Shown piece by piece: positions 10,026 through 18,658 of a stretch of DNA of 64,000 bases (positions within the stretch are counted from its first letter, which is position 1; each line of letters opens with the position of its first letter). Origin of the DNA: Aestuariivivens insulae (GTDB lineage Bacteria; Bacteroidota; Bacteroidia; Flavobacteriales; Flavobacteriaceae); the NCBI RefSeq assembly GCF_022662195.1, contig NZ_JAKMCS010000013.1:37423-101422 (forward strand), read 5' to 3'. Made by a program: the position numbers and the translations under genes. The notes beneath the pieces are model-generated. The model saw only the letters and a list, made by a program, of their open reading frames with translations, was not told where the DNA came from and searched no databases.

Positions 10026-10598
10026 CTATTTATTATCAGCATATATTTTAGCTAATTTATCTTTTGCCCTTTTAATGCGCATTTTTACAGCACTTTCACT
10101 TATTCCTAAAACCGATTCGATTTCTTTAATAGTTAGTGAATCTTGATATTTAAGTAATAATATCATTTTCTCTTCTGGCGAAATTAAATCCATAGCTAAT
10201 TTTAGCTTATTTACTTTCATCTTAAGAAAACTCTTGTCGTCTATCTCATCATCCGATATGTTTTCAATGTCCTGATAATTTACAGATTGTTTTTCAATTT
10301 TCTTGGCAGCATTCCTAGTTACATAATTGACACTATGGTTATAAGTAAACGCATATAACCAAGTAGAAAACTTTGCCTTTCCTTTAAAACTGGCCAATTT
10401 AACAAAGAGTTTTAAAAAGATGTCTTGTGTTAAATCTTCGGCTTCATCAGCATTTTTAGTAAACCCCAAACATTTATTATACACTACCGTAGCATACCTA
10501 TCATATAATTCCTCAAACAGCAATGTGTCGTTAGTCGCAACAATTGCGTCTACAAGCTTTTCATCTGTTAGTTCATTAATATTGCCTAGGGTTTTCAA
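10026..10598 (-). CDS. RNA polymerase sigma-70 factor, ECF subfamily
   Basis: A 190-residue ECF sigma factor. Region 2 is visible as AEDLTQDIFLKLFVKLASFK and FSTWLYAFTYNHSVNYVTR (-10 recognition and core binding), region 4 as LTIKEIESVLGISESAVKMR (-35 HTH). The start is a TTG at 10598: an in-frame TAA lies six codons upstream and no ATG is available near the expected N-terminus, so the non-ATG start seems real. It heads a short minus-strand group with a 58-residue ORF and a mechanosensitive channel; that context suggests a role in envelope or osmotic stress, which is inference. No canonical membrane anti-sigma gene is adjacent. Confidence 0.92.
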   Translation of the reverse strand: MKTLGNINELTDEKLVDAIVATNDTLLFEELYDRYATVVYNKCLGFTKNADEAEDLTQDIFLKLFVKLASFKGKAKFSTWLYAFTYNHSVNYVTRNAAKKIEKQSVNYQDIENISDDEIDDKSFLKMKVNKLKLAMDLISPEEKMILLLKYQDSLTIKEIESVLGISESAVKMRIKRAKDKLAKIYADNK

Positions 10599-10760
10599 AT
10601 GTAGCTGGGTACTTTACTGTCTTGTTTATTTTAAGACACACATTACTAATAAAAGTCACACATAATTTCAATTAATTACAAAAACCCTAAAATTTTTATT
10701 TTTTTTGATTTTTCGTATCTTATAACCTTCTAAAAAACAACTAACTAAAATATATTTAAC

Positions 10761-12470
10761 ATGAAAAACATAGTACAAATTCTAATGTTAGTATTGTTGT
10801 TTATTTCTTGCAAAAATGAAAACAAGCAACCCAAGGAAGTTATATTAACAACCACTTACTCAAGTAAATATACGTGTGTACCACAAATCACAGATGCCGA
10901 ATGGTATAAGAAAGACAATATTGCTCCTCTTTTTGAAGGTTACGATGTCATAGATTACCCTATTTCGACTAAAGATACTTTAGTTCAGCGCTATTTCAAT
11001 CAGGGCATGGCTTTAGCATACGCCTTTAACCATGCTGAAGCGGCACGATCGTTTTACTATGCTACAAAGCTAGATCCAGACTGTGCTATGGCCTATTTTG
11101 GCTACGCCTATGTGTTAGGACCTAATTATAATGCTGGCATGGAACCAGATAACTACGACCGCGCCTATAAAGCCATTCAAAAGGCTAAAACATTATCGGT
11201 TAATGCTACTGCTAAGGAACAAGATTTTATAAATGCCATGGCTCTTCGTTACGCTCCCGAAGCACCTGAAGATAGAAGTCAGTTGGATGTTGATTATTCC
11301 AAAGCAATGAAACAATTATATAACAAATATCCAACAGATACCGAAATAAGTGCTTTGTATGCCGAATCGATAATGAATTTACACCCATGGGATTTATATG
11401 AAAAGGATTACTCTCCCAAACCCTGGACCCCTGAAATTATAACGCTTTTAGAAAATCTTATGGAACAACACCCCAAACACCCTGGGGCCCATCATTTTTA
11501 TATCCATGCTGTTGAAGCTTCTAAAACACCAGAACGCTCCTACCAGTCTGCTAAACTTTTTGATGATGGGCTGGTCTCAGGTTCGGGGCATTTATTGCAC
11601 ATGCCGTCCCATACCTATATTAGAACGGGCGATTACCATAAAGGTACCCTAGCCAATATAGCTGCGGTAAAGGCAGATAGCACTTACGTTACTGCCTGCC
11701 ATGCACAAGGTGCTTATCCCCTAGCTTATTACCCACACAATTATCATTTTATGGCGGCCACAGCAACTTTAGAGGGTAACAGCCATTGGGCCATGATTGG
11801 TGCCAATAAAGTGTCTGAACACGTACATCCTGAAATTATGAAAACTCCCGGATGGGGTACTTTACAGCATTATTACACCATCCCCTATTATGTGGCTGTA
11901 AAATTTAAGCAATGGGATGACATATTGAACCTAAACCTAGATACTTACGATTTAAAGTACCCTATGGCCATTAAGCATTATGCTGAAGGTATGGCCCATT
12001 TGGGTAAAGGCAACATTGAAAAAGCAAAAGCAGAACTGAATTTCTTAGGAACGCTTGCTAAAGATGAATCGTTAAGCGAGATTACCGTTTGGGACATTAA
12101 CTCTGTTTTCCAATTGGTTCAAATTGCTGAAAAGGTTTTGAAAGCTGAAATTTTAGCATATGAAGGTGATTTAAACTCCAGTATCGCCTTACTAAAAACA
12201 GCAGTAGAACTAGAAGACGCCCTTAATTATAATGAACCCCCGGATTGGTTTTTTTCCATACGTCACCACTTGGGAGCCGTTCAGTTAAAGGCCAAACAGT
12301 ATAATGAGGCTATTGTTACCTTCAACGAAGATTTGGAGCACTTACCCAAAAATGGTTGGGCCTACCATGGCTTAAAAACAGCCTATGAAGGTTTAGGTGA
12401 TATTGAACAAGCCAAAACTTATGGCGCCTTATTCAAAGATAGTTGGCAGCATGCCGATTATGATATATAA
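10761..12470 (+). CDS. TPR-repeat lipoprotein
   Basis: A 569-residue exported lipoprotein (MKNIVQILMLVLLFISC, Cys lipobox). The body contains TPR-like helix pairs, such as AEAARSFYYATKLDPDCAMA near residue 95 and a run near the C-terminus (YNEAIVTFNEDLEHLPKNGW). Between them are conserved His-rich segments (HPGAHHFYIHAVEAS and HMPSHTYIRTGDYHKG), which could bind a metal, though no known metalloenzyme motif is evident. The ATG at 10761 is the natural start before the signal. It is divergent from the sigma factor and convergent with the next gene, so it is probably monocistronic. Protein-protein interaction is the likely role; the partner is unknown. Confidence 0.85.
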   Translation: MKNIVQILMLVLLFISCKNENKQPKEVILTTTYSSKYTCVPQITDAEWYKKDNIAPLFEGYDVIDYPISTKDTLVQRYFNQGMALAYAFNHAEAARSFYYATKLDPDCAMAYFGYAYVLGPNYNAGMEPDNYDRAYKAIQKAKTLSVNATAKEQDFINAMALRYAPEAPEDRSQLDVDYSKAMKQLYNKYPTDTEISALYAESIMNLHPWDLYEKDYSPKPWTPEIITLLENLMEQHPKHPGAHHFYIHAVEASKTPERSYQSAKLFDDGLVSGSGHLLHMPSHTYIRTGDYHKGTLANIAAVKADSTYVTACHAQGAYPLAYYPHNYHFMAATATLEGNSHWAMIGANKVSEHVHPEIMKTPGWGTLQHYYTIPYYVAVKFKQWDDILNLNLDTYDLKYPMAIKHYAEGMAHLGKGNIEKAKAELNFLGTLAKDESLSEITVWDINSVFQLVQIAEKVLKAEILAYEGDLNSSIALLKTAVELEDALNYNEPPDWFFSIRHHLGAVQLKAKQYNEAIVTFNEDLEHLPKNGWAYHGLKTAYEGLGDIEQAKTYGALFKDSWQHADYDI

Positions 12471-12478
12471 AGCTATTA

Positions 12479-14335
12479 TTATTGTTTAATCAGTTTTTTG
12501 GTTATTTTACCTTGAGAGGATTGCAAATTCATTATATATACGCCCTTGGCTATTGAGGATACATCTATTTCATTAATCCCAGAAGTTAAATGCCCCTTAA
12601 GCATTTCTTGCCCCTGAATATTTAGTAAGTTATATTCAGTATTTGCAAAAGGTTCAATAAATAAGCTATGCTTTGTAGGGTTGGGATAAATAGAAATATT
12701 GGATGGATAGAAATCATCAATCCCTAGTGTGCAATCTGTACTGTAATATTCTGATCCGTTAATTCTCCAGTCGTCGGCAATCGTTTTATTATTGGCATAG
12801 GTTACATCATCTACTTGTATACAATTTAGGCTGGGATTATCATCGGCCCACATCCACATTAAATTGGAATTGTTTCCATTTTTTAAGTTAAGCGTTGTTA
12901 GCTGATTTTGATTGCAATAAAACTGGTATAGGTTTGGCAACATGCTCACATCTGCTTCTGTAAATTGGTTAATACCTATGTCCAAATTTACCAACGCAGT
13001 ATATTCATTATAATTTAAAGAAGATAAATCCATGTTATAGGCCCATAAAGACTCTAATGCTGTTTTATTACTTGGCAAAGTTAATGTCGATAATGATGTA
13101 TTGTTTCCTGGTTCAACATAAACCAAAACAGAACTATTGGTTAAATCTAAAGTAGTAAGGTCGCAATTCCAAAGACCAAAATCTATCAAACCTGTTAAGC
13201 TTAACGTATTATTCAAAGTTGTTAACATTGGACTGTTATTGCAATACAAGTATTTAAGAACAGGGTTATTAAATGTAATTGATGTCATGACGCTATTATG
13301 ATGGCAGTAAAGCTCTTGCAATAAACTACAGGAGGAAACATCTAAACTTATCAAACTATTATACTGGCATTCCATATAGGTCAACCCAGTACAGCCTCCT
13401 AAATTCAAACTTGGAATCATATTGTTATTGCAATAAATTTCAGATAGATTAGATGGATCTGGAAGGGTTAGGCCACTTAAATCATTATTACTACAATCTA
13501 AATAAAAAAGCAAGTTATTATTGGCCAAGTTCAAAGTATTTTGTAAACCACTACTAGGAATATTCAAACTATAAAGATTTTCATTGTTTGAAACATCCAG
13601 GCTGGTCAAACTATCACAATTAACACAATCAATTGTAATCAAGGATGTGGTATCGGGCAAGGTTAAATTGGTCATATTAACACAACTGTCACAATTAAGG
13701 GTAACTAAGGATGTATTATTCGTTAGATCTAACATAGACAGATTGTTATCTTTACAATTTAAAGTCTGTAACAGAGCATTATTGGAGAGATCAAGACTTG
13801 TTAAACCGTTACGGTAACAGTCTAAAAAGGTTAAAGCTGTATTGTTTGCAAGACTTAGATTGCTTATTGAATTGTCATAAACATCCAAATACTGTAAATT
13901 AACATTGGCATCTACGTTTAAACTGCTAACATTACCATATTTAATATCAATTTTTGTTAGTGCCGGATGTGCGGAAACGACATCTACATTAGTTATACTT
14001 GGCCCTTGACAAATCAATTCCAAGAGGTTATCCCCATTAGGTAACATCAAAGTTGAAAAGGAGTTAAACGAACAATTAAATGTTTGTAATGCTGCAAAAT
14101 CTTCAATTCCCGTTAAGTCTGCAATACTCTTGTTGTTAATGCTCAGAGAGGTGATTCCATTTATATTTGATGTTAAGACCCGGCCATCTGGACTTCCTGA
14201 ATCGTGACCCAAATCTATTAAGGCCTGCTCAAAATTAGCATCGGGAATACATGTATAGCCTGCAGCAGGACATTGTGCCGAAAGCATATAAGTAGCAAAT
14301 AATAGGGCGACGAATAGGCATAATCGTGTTTTCAT
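12479..14335 (-). CDS. Secreted leucine-rich repeat protein with T9SS C-terminal domain
   Basis: 618 residues. A signal peptide (MKTRLCLFVALLFATYMLSA) is followed by CIPDANFEQALIDLGHD, a common opening of Bacteroidota LRR proteins, then about 20 irregular LRR units of roughly 21 residues (SLDLSNNALLQTLNCKDNNL style) to about residue 510. The end is a type A T9SS sorting domain: IYPNPTKHSLFIEP, then GVYIMNLQSSQGKITKKLIK. It is therefore expected to be exported across the outer membrane by the type IX system and either anchored on the surface or released. LRRs suggest adhesion or ligand binding. Only 8 bp separates its stop from the convergent TPR gene. Confidence 0.93.
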   Translation of the reverse strand: MKTRLCLFVALLFATYMLSAQCPAAGYTCIPDANFEQALIDLGHDSGSPDGRVLTSNINGITSLSINNKSIADLTGIEDFAALQTFNCSFNSFSTLMLPNGDNLLELICQGPSITNVDVVSAHPALTKIDIKYGNVSSLNVDANVNLQYLDVYDNSISNLSLANNTALTFLDCYRNGLTSLDLSNNALLQTLNCKDNNLSMLDLTNNTSLVTLNCDSCVNMTNLTLPDTTSLITIDCVNCDSLTSLDVSNNENLYSLNIPSSGLQNTLNLANNNLLFYLDCSNNDLSGLTLPDPSNLSEIYCNNNMIPSLNLGGCTGLTYMECQYNSLISLDVSSCSLLQELYCHHNSVMTSITFNNPVLKYLYCNNSPMLTTLNNTLSLTGLIDFGLWNCDLTTLDLTNSSVLVYVEPGNNTSLSTLTLPSNKTALESLWAYNMDLSSLNYNEYTALVNLDIGINQFTEADVSMLPNLYQFYCNQNQLTTLNLKNGNNSNLMWMWADDNPSLNCIQVDDVTYANNKTIADDWRINGSEYYSTDCTLGIDDFYPSNISIYPNPTKHSLFIEPFANTEYNLLNIQGQEMLKGHLTSGINEIDVSSIAKGVYIMNLQSSQGKITKKLIKQ

Positions 14336-14492
14336 ACTAAAGTGGCTTTTAAAAGATTAAAAATGACCACAACAAGAGTATCCGTACAAAAACGTTTATT
14401 TGAGACCGCTAGTAATCAGAATATAACAGTTATTGAAAGAGAATCCCTAATTTAGTAAATATCAAAGACTTACACAAATAAATTCTGCATAC

Positions 14493-14520
14493 AAAAAAAG
14501 CGAGCTAATTAGCTCGCTTT
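14493..14520 (-). terminator. Rho-independent terminator after lpdA
   Basis: AAAGCGAGCTAATTAGCTCG and the following CTTT (14497-14520) form a perfect GC-containing stem; on the minus strand it is followed by a T-run. It lies 25 bp past the lpdA stop. Confidence 0.85.
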
Positions 14521-14545
14521 CATAATCTATATGGCATACCATAAA

Positions 14546-15946
14546 TTAAATATGCAGTGCTCTATCTTCAGTTGCTGCTAAAGCCGCTTCCTTAATGGCT
14601 TCGGTGAAGGTAGGATGTGCATGTGACATACGGGAAACATCCTCTGCACTTGCACGATATTCCATAGCCACAACCGCCTCAGCAATCATATCTGCTGCCC
14701 GGGCACCAATCATGTGTACCCCTAAAATTTCATCGGTGTTTTTATCGGCCAAGATTTTCACAAAACCATCCAAGTCCATACTTGCTCTACTTCTACCTAA
14801 AGCACGCATTGGGAAGGACCCAGTTTTATATGCTACACCAGCTTCCTTTAATTGCTCTTCAGTTTTACCAACGGCAGCAACTTCTGGCCATGTGTATACA
14901 ACACCTGGGATTAAGTTATAATCTATATGTGGTTTTTGTCCTGCTAAAGTTTCTGCAACAAATACGCCTTCTTCTTCAGCTTTATGGGCTAACATAGCGC
15001 CTTTCACCACATCCCCAATAGCATAGATGTTTGAAGCGCTAGTCTGTAAGTGGTCGTTAACTTCAATCTGTCCCCTTTCATTTACTTTTACACCGGCTGC
15101 TTCGGCATTTAATCCATCTGTATATGGGCGACGACCAACAGATACTAAACAGTAGTCGCCTTTAAACTCTACTTCTTCCCCTTTTTTGTTATCTGCCTTA
15201 ACAATAACTTCATCACCTACACTTTCAACAGACTTTACTTTGTGGGACGTATTGATTTTAAACTTGGACTTTTTCAATACTTTATTAAGCTCTTTGGATA
15301 AACCGGCGTCCATAGTTGGGATAATCCTGTCCATAAACTCAACCACGCTAACTTCTGCTCCCAAACGTTTATACACTTGGCCTAACTCCAATCCAATTAC
15401 GCCCCCACCAATAACAATTAGGTGTTTAGGAATTTCTTTAAGTTTTAAAGCTTCGGTAGACGTAATGATGCGCTCTTTGTCAATATTGATAAATGGTAAG
15501 CTCGATGGTTTACTTCCTGTTGCTATAATGGTGTTTTTGGCTTCTATCTCGGTCGTTTTGTCTCCTTCAATAGTGATATGCGTAGCATCTTTAAAACTTC
15601 CAAGGCCTTGGTAAACATCTATTTTATTTTTTTTCATTAAAAAATCAATCCCTCCGGTAGTTTGATCGACCACCGCTTGTTTACGGGCTATCATTTTTTC
15701 CAGATTCACCTTAACATCTCCAGGGATTTCAATACCGTGCTCTTCAAAATGTTTCACGGCATCTTCGTAGTGATGGGACGAATCTAATAATGCTTTACTT
15801 GGTATACACCCTACATTTAAGCAAGTACCTCCTAAGGTTGAATATTTTTCAATTATTGCAGTTTTCATGCCCAATTGTGCGCAACGAATGGCTGCAACAT
15901 ATCCTCCAGGACCAGAACCTATAACGGCTACATCGTATGAACTCAT
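14546..15946 (-). CDS. lpdA: Dihydrolipoyl dehydrogenase
   Basis: A 466-residue flavoprotein (E3) that reoxidises dihydrolipoamide in pyruvate, 2-oxoglutarate or branched-chain dehydrogenase complexes and in the glycine cleavage system. The FAD-binding GSGPGGYVAA opens the protein. The redox-active disulfide is GGTCLNVGC (Cys42 and Cys47). The NAD-binding GGGVIGLELG lies near residue 180, and the C-terminal active-site HAHPTFTEA is present. Length and motifs match the family. ATG at 15946. No E1/E2 genes are adjacent, so this is a stand-alone copy, ending in its own terminator. Confidence 0.97.
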   Translation of the reverse strand: MSSYDVAVIGSGPGGYVAAIRCAQLGMKTAIIEKYSTLGGTCLNVGCIPSKALLDSSHHYEDAVKHFEEHGIEIPGDVKVNLEKMIARKQAVVDQTTGGIDFLMKKNKIDVYQGLGSFKDATHITIEGDKTTEIEAKNTIIATGSKPSSLPFINIDKERIITSTEALKLKEIPKHLIVIGGGVIGLELGQVYKRLGAEVSVVEFMDRIIPTMDAGLSKELNKVLKKSKFKINTSHKVKSVESVGDEVIVKADNKKGEEVEFKGDYCLVSVGRRPYTDGLNAEAAGVKVNERGQIEVNDHLQTSASNIYAIGDVVKGAMLAHKAEEEGVFVAETLAGQKPHIDYNLIPGVVYTWPEVAAVGKTEEQLKEAGVAYKTGSFPMRALGRSRASMDLDGFVKILADKNTDEILGVHMIGARAADMIAEAVVAMEYRASAEDVSRMSHAHPTFTEAIKEAALAATEDRALHI

Positions 15947-16156
15947 ATTTCAAATTTGAATTTTAAAAAATCGAAAATCAAAAATACAAATGTTTTACGG
16001 GAAGACAAGCAAAACAACCGTTTATAATACCCCTTTTCAAATTTTTATATAAATATCAATTATCGCTTTCAAAAACACAAAGTTTGAAATTATAGCAATT
16101 AATTCCTTCATTTTTTGTATTTTAATACTTTAACCCATCACTAAAACATTTACATC

Positions 16157-16363
16157 ATGGAAGATCATATTTACAAAATTGTTGAGATTGTTGGCACTTC
16201 GGAAACATCAAGTGATGATGCTGTAAGAAATGCTTTAAAGAAAGCGTCACAAACCATTCAAAACCTTCGTTGGTTTAAAGTTATAGACTCTAGGGGTAGC
16301 ATCAAAGACGGTGATGTTCAGCATTGGCAAGTCACCATTAAGCTGGGCTTCACGATGAAATAA
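16157..16363 (+). CDS. Dodecin family flavin-binding protein
   Basis: 68 residues, the usual length of dodecins. The pattern YKIVEIVGTSETSSDDAVRN followed by NLRWFKVIDSRGSI and HWQVTIKLGF matches the family: a strand-helix-strand fold that forms a hollow dodecamer and stacks flavins on a conserved Trp (Trp39 here). Likely role is storage or quenching of free riboflavin, FMN or FAD. Intergenic DNA on both sides suggests a single-gene transcript. A 151-bp MITE lies 7 bp after its stop codon. Confidence 0.93.
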   Translation: MEDHIYKIVEIVGTSETSSDDAVRNALKKASQTIQNLRWFKVIDSRGSIKDGDVQHWQVTIKLGFTMK

Positions 16364-16370
16364 TATTTCA

Positions 16371-16521
16371 ACTCGTTGTGCATTTTGATGAAATTTTGTA
16401 AACCTGCCCGTCCGGCTGTTAAGAATTTTAGGTTTTGAATTAGTTCTCGATACGTCTCGCCTTTGGCGGACACTCGAACTGACATTTTTTAAACTGGTTT
16501 GACCCAAAATGCACAACGGGT
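16371..16521. mobile_element. MITE-like element with terminal inverted repeats and 7-bp target duplication
   Basis: The left end ACTCGTTGTGCATTTTG (16371-16387) and right end CAAAATGCACAACGGGT (16505-16521) are inverted repeats with one mismatch in 17. Both flanks carry TATTTCA (16364-16370 and 16522-16528), a plausible target-site duplication. Inside is a nested palindrome (16443-16481) with the hairpin GTCTCGCCTTTGGCGGAC. There is no transposase; the one open frame across it is better explained by repeat content than by a protein. The length of 151 bp fits a non-autonomous element. Confidence 0.85.
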
Positions 16522-16563
16522 TATTTCAATTTAAAGCATTCTTGGGGCAACAAGATTTAAGAT

Positions 16564-17418
16564 TTAGATTTTGTAAGCCACCAAGGTGAGTTCTGGTTCT
16601 TTTACAGTTAAGGATTTTACTTTATCATTTTCAAACTGAAAGCTTATAGAAACCGAAGGAAACTTGTTATATCTAAACTCATAACCCTTGACTTTGTATA
16701 AAGCACCTCCAAATTTACCTATGGCGCCTAATGTTAGCATCTTGCGCATATTCAGTTTAACCGAAAAACCTTCATGGGTACCATCACCATATTTATAATC
16801 TCCTAAAAATATCTCTTTATCAACGGTAAGTTCCGGAAATTTAGTGCCGCTGGCATTACCTAAACCTTCTAAATAGTTTATTAGCTTCTTTGAATCTGAG
16901 ATTTCATTTGAAGTCATTTTTGCCTGCATCCTCGAACCTGCTTGGGCATGTTCAAGTAAACTAATTCCGTGTGGCCCGTAGTTTTCTTGTATTCCAGGAT
17001 AAAACTCCACCATAGATTTAATGGCTTCATATGCCCCCAAAGTGGCAAAAGTAAATATATTGGCTTTAGCCCCCTTACTTAGTAAATACGTAATAATGTC
17101 TCTTCTTCCCACATGAGATGCCGCCCCAATGGCAGACTCCCAATCGCCAAACCCCCAATCCCAAGTAGCCCTAGATAGCTCAGGACGTTTATCTACTAAT
17201 TGCCTAACCCTGTCTAAATCGAAATGGGACTTATCCACCACTTCACTCACAACGTCATCGTCAATGCCTGGGTAACGGTTAGGCAGGCCTTCTTTTATTG
17301 GTTTATTTTCAAGCTCTTGAATGTTCGTAGCATATAAGACACTTGGAACCGAAACGGCCAAAACTCCAAAAATTGAACTTTTAACCAATGCCCTTCTTGA
17401 TATATGATGTGCTTTCAT
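16564..17418 (-). CDS. Tat-signal ankyrin-repeat protein
   Basis: 284 residues. The N-terminus HHISRRALVKSSIFGVLAVS has the twin-arginine pattern S-R-R-x-L-V-K followed by a hydrophobic stretch and an Ala-containing cleavage region, so export in folded form is predicted. The middle has ankyrin-like units (ESAIGAASHVGRRDIITYLL then SKGAKANIFTFATLGAYEA). The C-terminal 90 residues form a beta-rich tail without a known family. Ankyrin repeats bind proteins; no catalytic motif is visible. ATG at 17418; divergent from smpB. Tat export of a protein lacking an evident cofactor site is slightly unusual. Confidence 0.8.
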   Translation of the reverse strand: MKAHHISRRALVKSSIFGVLAVSVPSVLYATNIQELENKPIKEGLPNRYPGIDDDVVSEVVDKSHFDLDRVRQLVDKRPELSRATWDWGFGDWESAIGAASHVGRRDIITYLLSKGAKANIFTFATLGAYEAIKSMVEFYPGIQENYGPHGISLLEHAQAGSRMQAKMTSNEISDSKKLINYLEGLGNASGTKFPELTVDKEIFLGDYKYGDGTHEGFSVKLNMRKMLTLGAIGKFGGALYKVKGYEFRYNKFPSVSISFQFENDKVKSLTVKEPELTLVAYKI

Positions 17419-17522
17419 TATCTTTTATTTCAAGTAATATAAGCCAATCTATCACTATGGGAAAAAACTTTAACATTGTATTATGTTAAAACATAAAAGC
17501 TTTGTTTAATGAAAATAATTAG

Positions 17523-17557
17523 TTTGAAGTTTAACTTCATAAAATTGTTTAGTTTTG
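17523..17557 (+). promoter_or_regulatory. Bacteroidota-type promoter of smpB
   Basis: TTTG at 17523-17526 and TAGTTTTG at 17550-17557 match the -33/-7 consensus with a 23-bp gap, at the long end of the accepted range. The -7 box ends only 6 bp before the smpB ATG, which implies a very short or absent leader. Confidence 0.55.
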
Positions 17558-17563
17558 TGAGCC

Positions 17564-18022
17564 ATGCAAAAGACCATAAACATACAAAACAAAAAAGCCA
17601 GGTTTCAATATGACATACTAGATAAGTATACGGCTGGCATTGTGTTAACAGGTACTGAAATTAAATCCATTAGAAATAGCAAGGCATCTATTGCCGAAAG
17701 TTTTTGTGAGTTTAATGATCGTGGTGAACTATTTGTCGTTAACATGACCATTGAAGAATATCTTTACGGCACTTACTACAACCACAAACCTAAAGCTGTT
17801 AGAAAGTTATTGCTTAACAAAAAGGAACTTAAAAAACTAAATAAAGAAGTACAGAATACTGGACTCACCATTATCCCCTTACGGTTATTTATTAACGAAA
17901 AAGGTTATGCTAAACTTGACATTGCTTTAGCAAAAGGTAAAAAACTCTACGATAAGCGCGAAACCATTAAAGACCGCGACAACAAACGCAACCTAGATAG
18001 GATAAAGAAAATCTATAAATAA
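17564..18022 (+). CDS. smpB: SsrA-binding protein SmpB
   Basis: 152 residues. It binds tmRNA and positions it on stalled ribosomes for trans-translation. Family features present: [21 protein letters not shown] at the start, [18 protein letters not shown], the middle [16 protein letters not shown], and the basic C-terminal tail [20 protein letters not shown], which inserts into the mRNA channel. Length matches other SmpB proteins. The tmRNA gene itself is not in the window. Confidence 0.98.
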   Translation: MQKTINIQNKKARFQYDILDKYTAGIVLTGTEIKSIRNSKASIAESFCEFNDRGELFVVNMTIEEYLYGTYYNHKPKAVRKLLLNKKELKKLNKEVQNTGLTIIPLRLFINEKGYAKLDIALAKGKKLYDKRETIKDRDNKRNLDRIKKIYK

Positions 18023-18082
18023 TTTGTAGGTTTGCTATTGTCTGTTTTATTTGTTTAATTTTAAAAGTTTAAAATTATCACT

Positions 18083-18628
18083 ATGCAAAAACTATTTACA
18101 TTTCTATTGGTATGCTGTTTAACCATTGTTAGTTATGCACAAGAAGAGACCAATGACGAAAAGCCTAAAGAACTAGCTTTGGATACTACAGCTGTGTTAA
18201 CCATCGATAAAACCATTAAATCTTTATATGCTGCTATTTCTGGCGAAAAAGGAGAAGCACGCCATTGGAAACAGTTCAACTACCTCTTTAATCCCAATGC
18301 CAAATTAATTCCTACTGGGAAAGACGAGTTTGGGGAATACAAAGTACACTACATGTCGCCCCAAGACTATAAAAAAAATTCAAAAGACTGGCTTGAGGAA
18401 CATGGTTTTATAGAAAAGGAAATTTATAGAAAAACAGAGGTCTTTGGCCCAATAGCCCATGTGTTCAGTACTTACGAATCGTATCATAGTGCAACCGATG
18501 AAGAACCCTTTATGAGGGGCATTAACAGCATCCAGTTGTTTTATGATGGAAAACGCTGGTGGATTACCAATATCTCTTGGTCCCAAGAATCAAGACTGAA
18601 TCCTATTCCAAAACAATACTTACCTTAA
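18083..18628 (+). CDS. Exported NTF2/SnoaL-like protein of unknown function
   Basis: 181 residues with a clear signal peptide (MQKLFTFLLVCCLTIVSYAQ). The mature part follows an NTF2-like fold pattern: an N-terminal helix (IDKTIKSLYAAISGEKGEAR), HWKQFNYLFNPNAKLIPTGK, and C-terminal strands with AHVFSTYESYHS and GINSIQLFYDGKRWWITNIS. Such proteins are small periplasmic ligand-binding or enzyme-like folds, and the substrate is unknown. It starts 60 bp after smpB and 30 bp before the S15 peptidase, so it may be cotranscribed with the peptidase. Confidence 0.8.
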   Translation: MQKLFTFLLVCCLTIVSYAQEETNDEKPKELALDTTAVLTIDKTIKSLYAAISGEKGEARHWKQFNYLFNPNAKLIPTGKDEFGEYKVHYMSPQDYKKNSKDWLEEHGFIEKEIYRKTEVFGPIAHVFSTYESYHSATDEEPFMRGINSIQLFYDGKRWWITNISWSQESRLNPIPKQYLP

Positions 18629-18658
18629 CCAAATATTAATCTAAAACTTAAATTAATA

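Noticed and set aside
16247..16516. 89-residue minus-strand ORF across dodecin and the MITE
   Set aside because: It reads through the MITE ends and the antisense of dodecin; the composition reflects the repeat.
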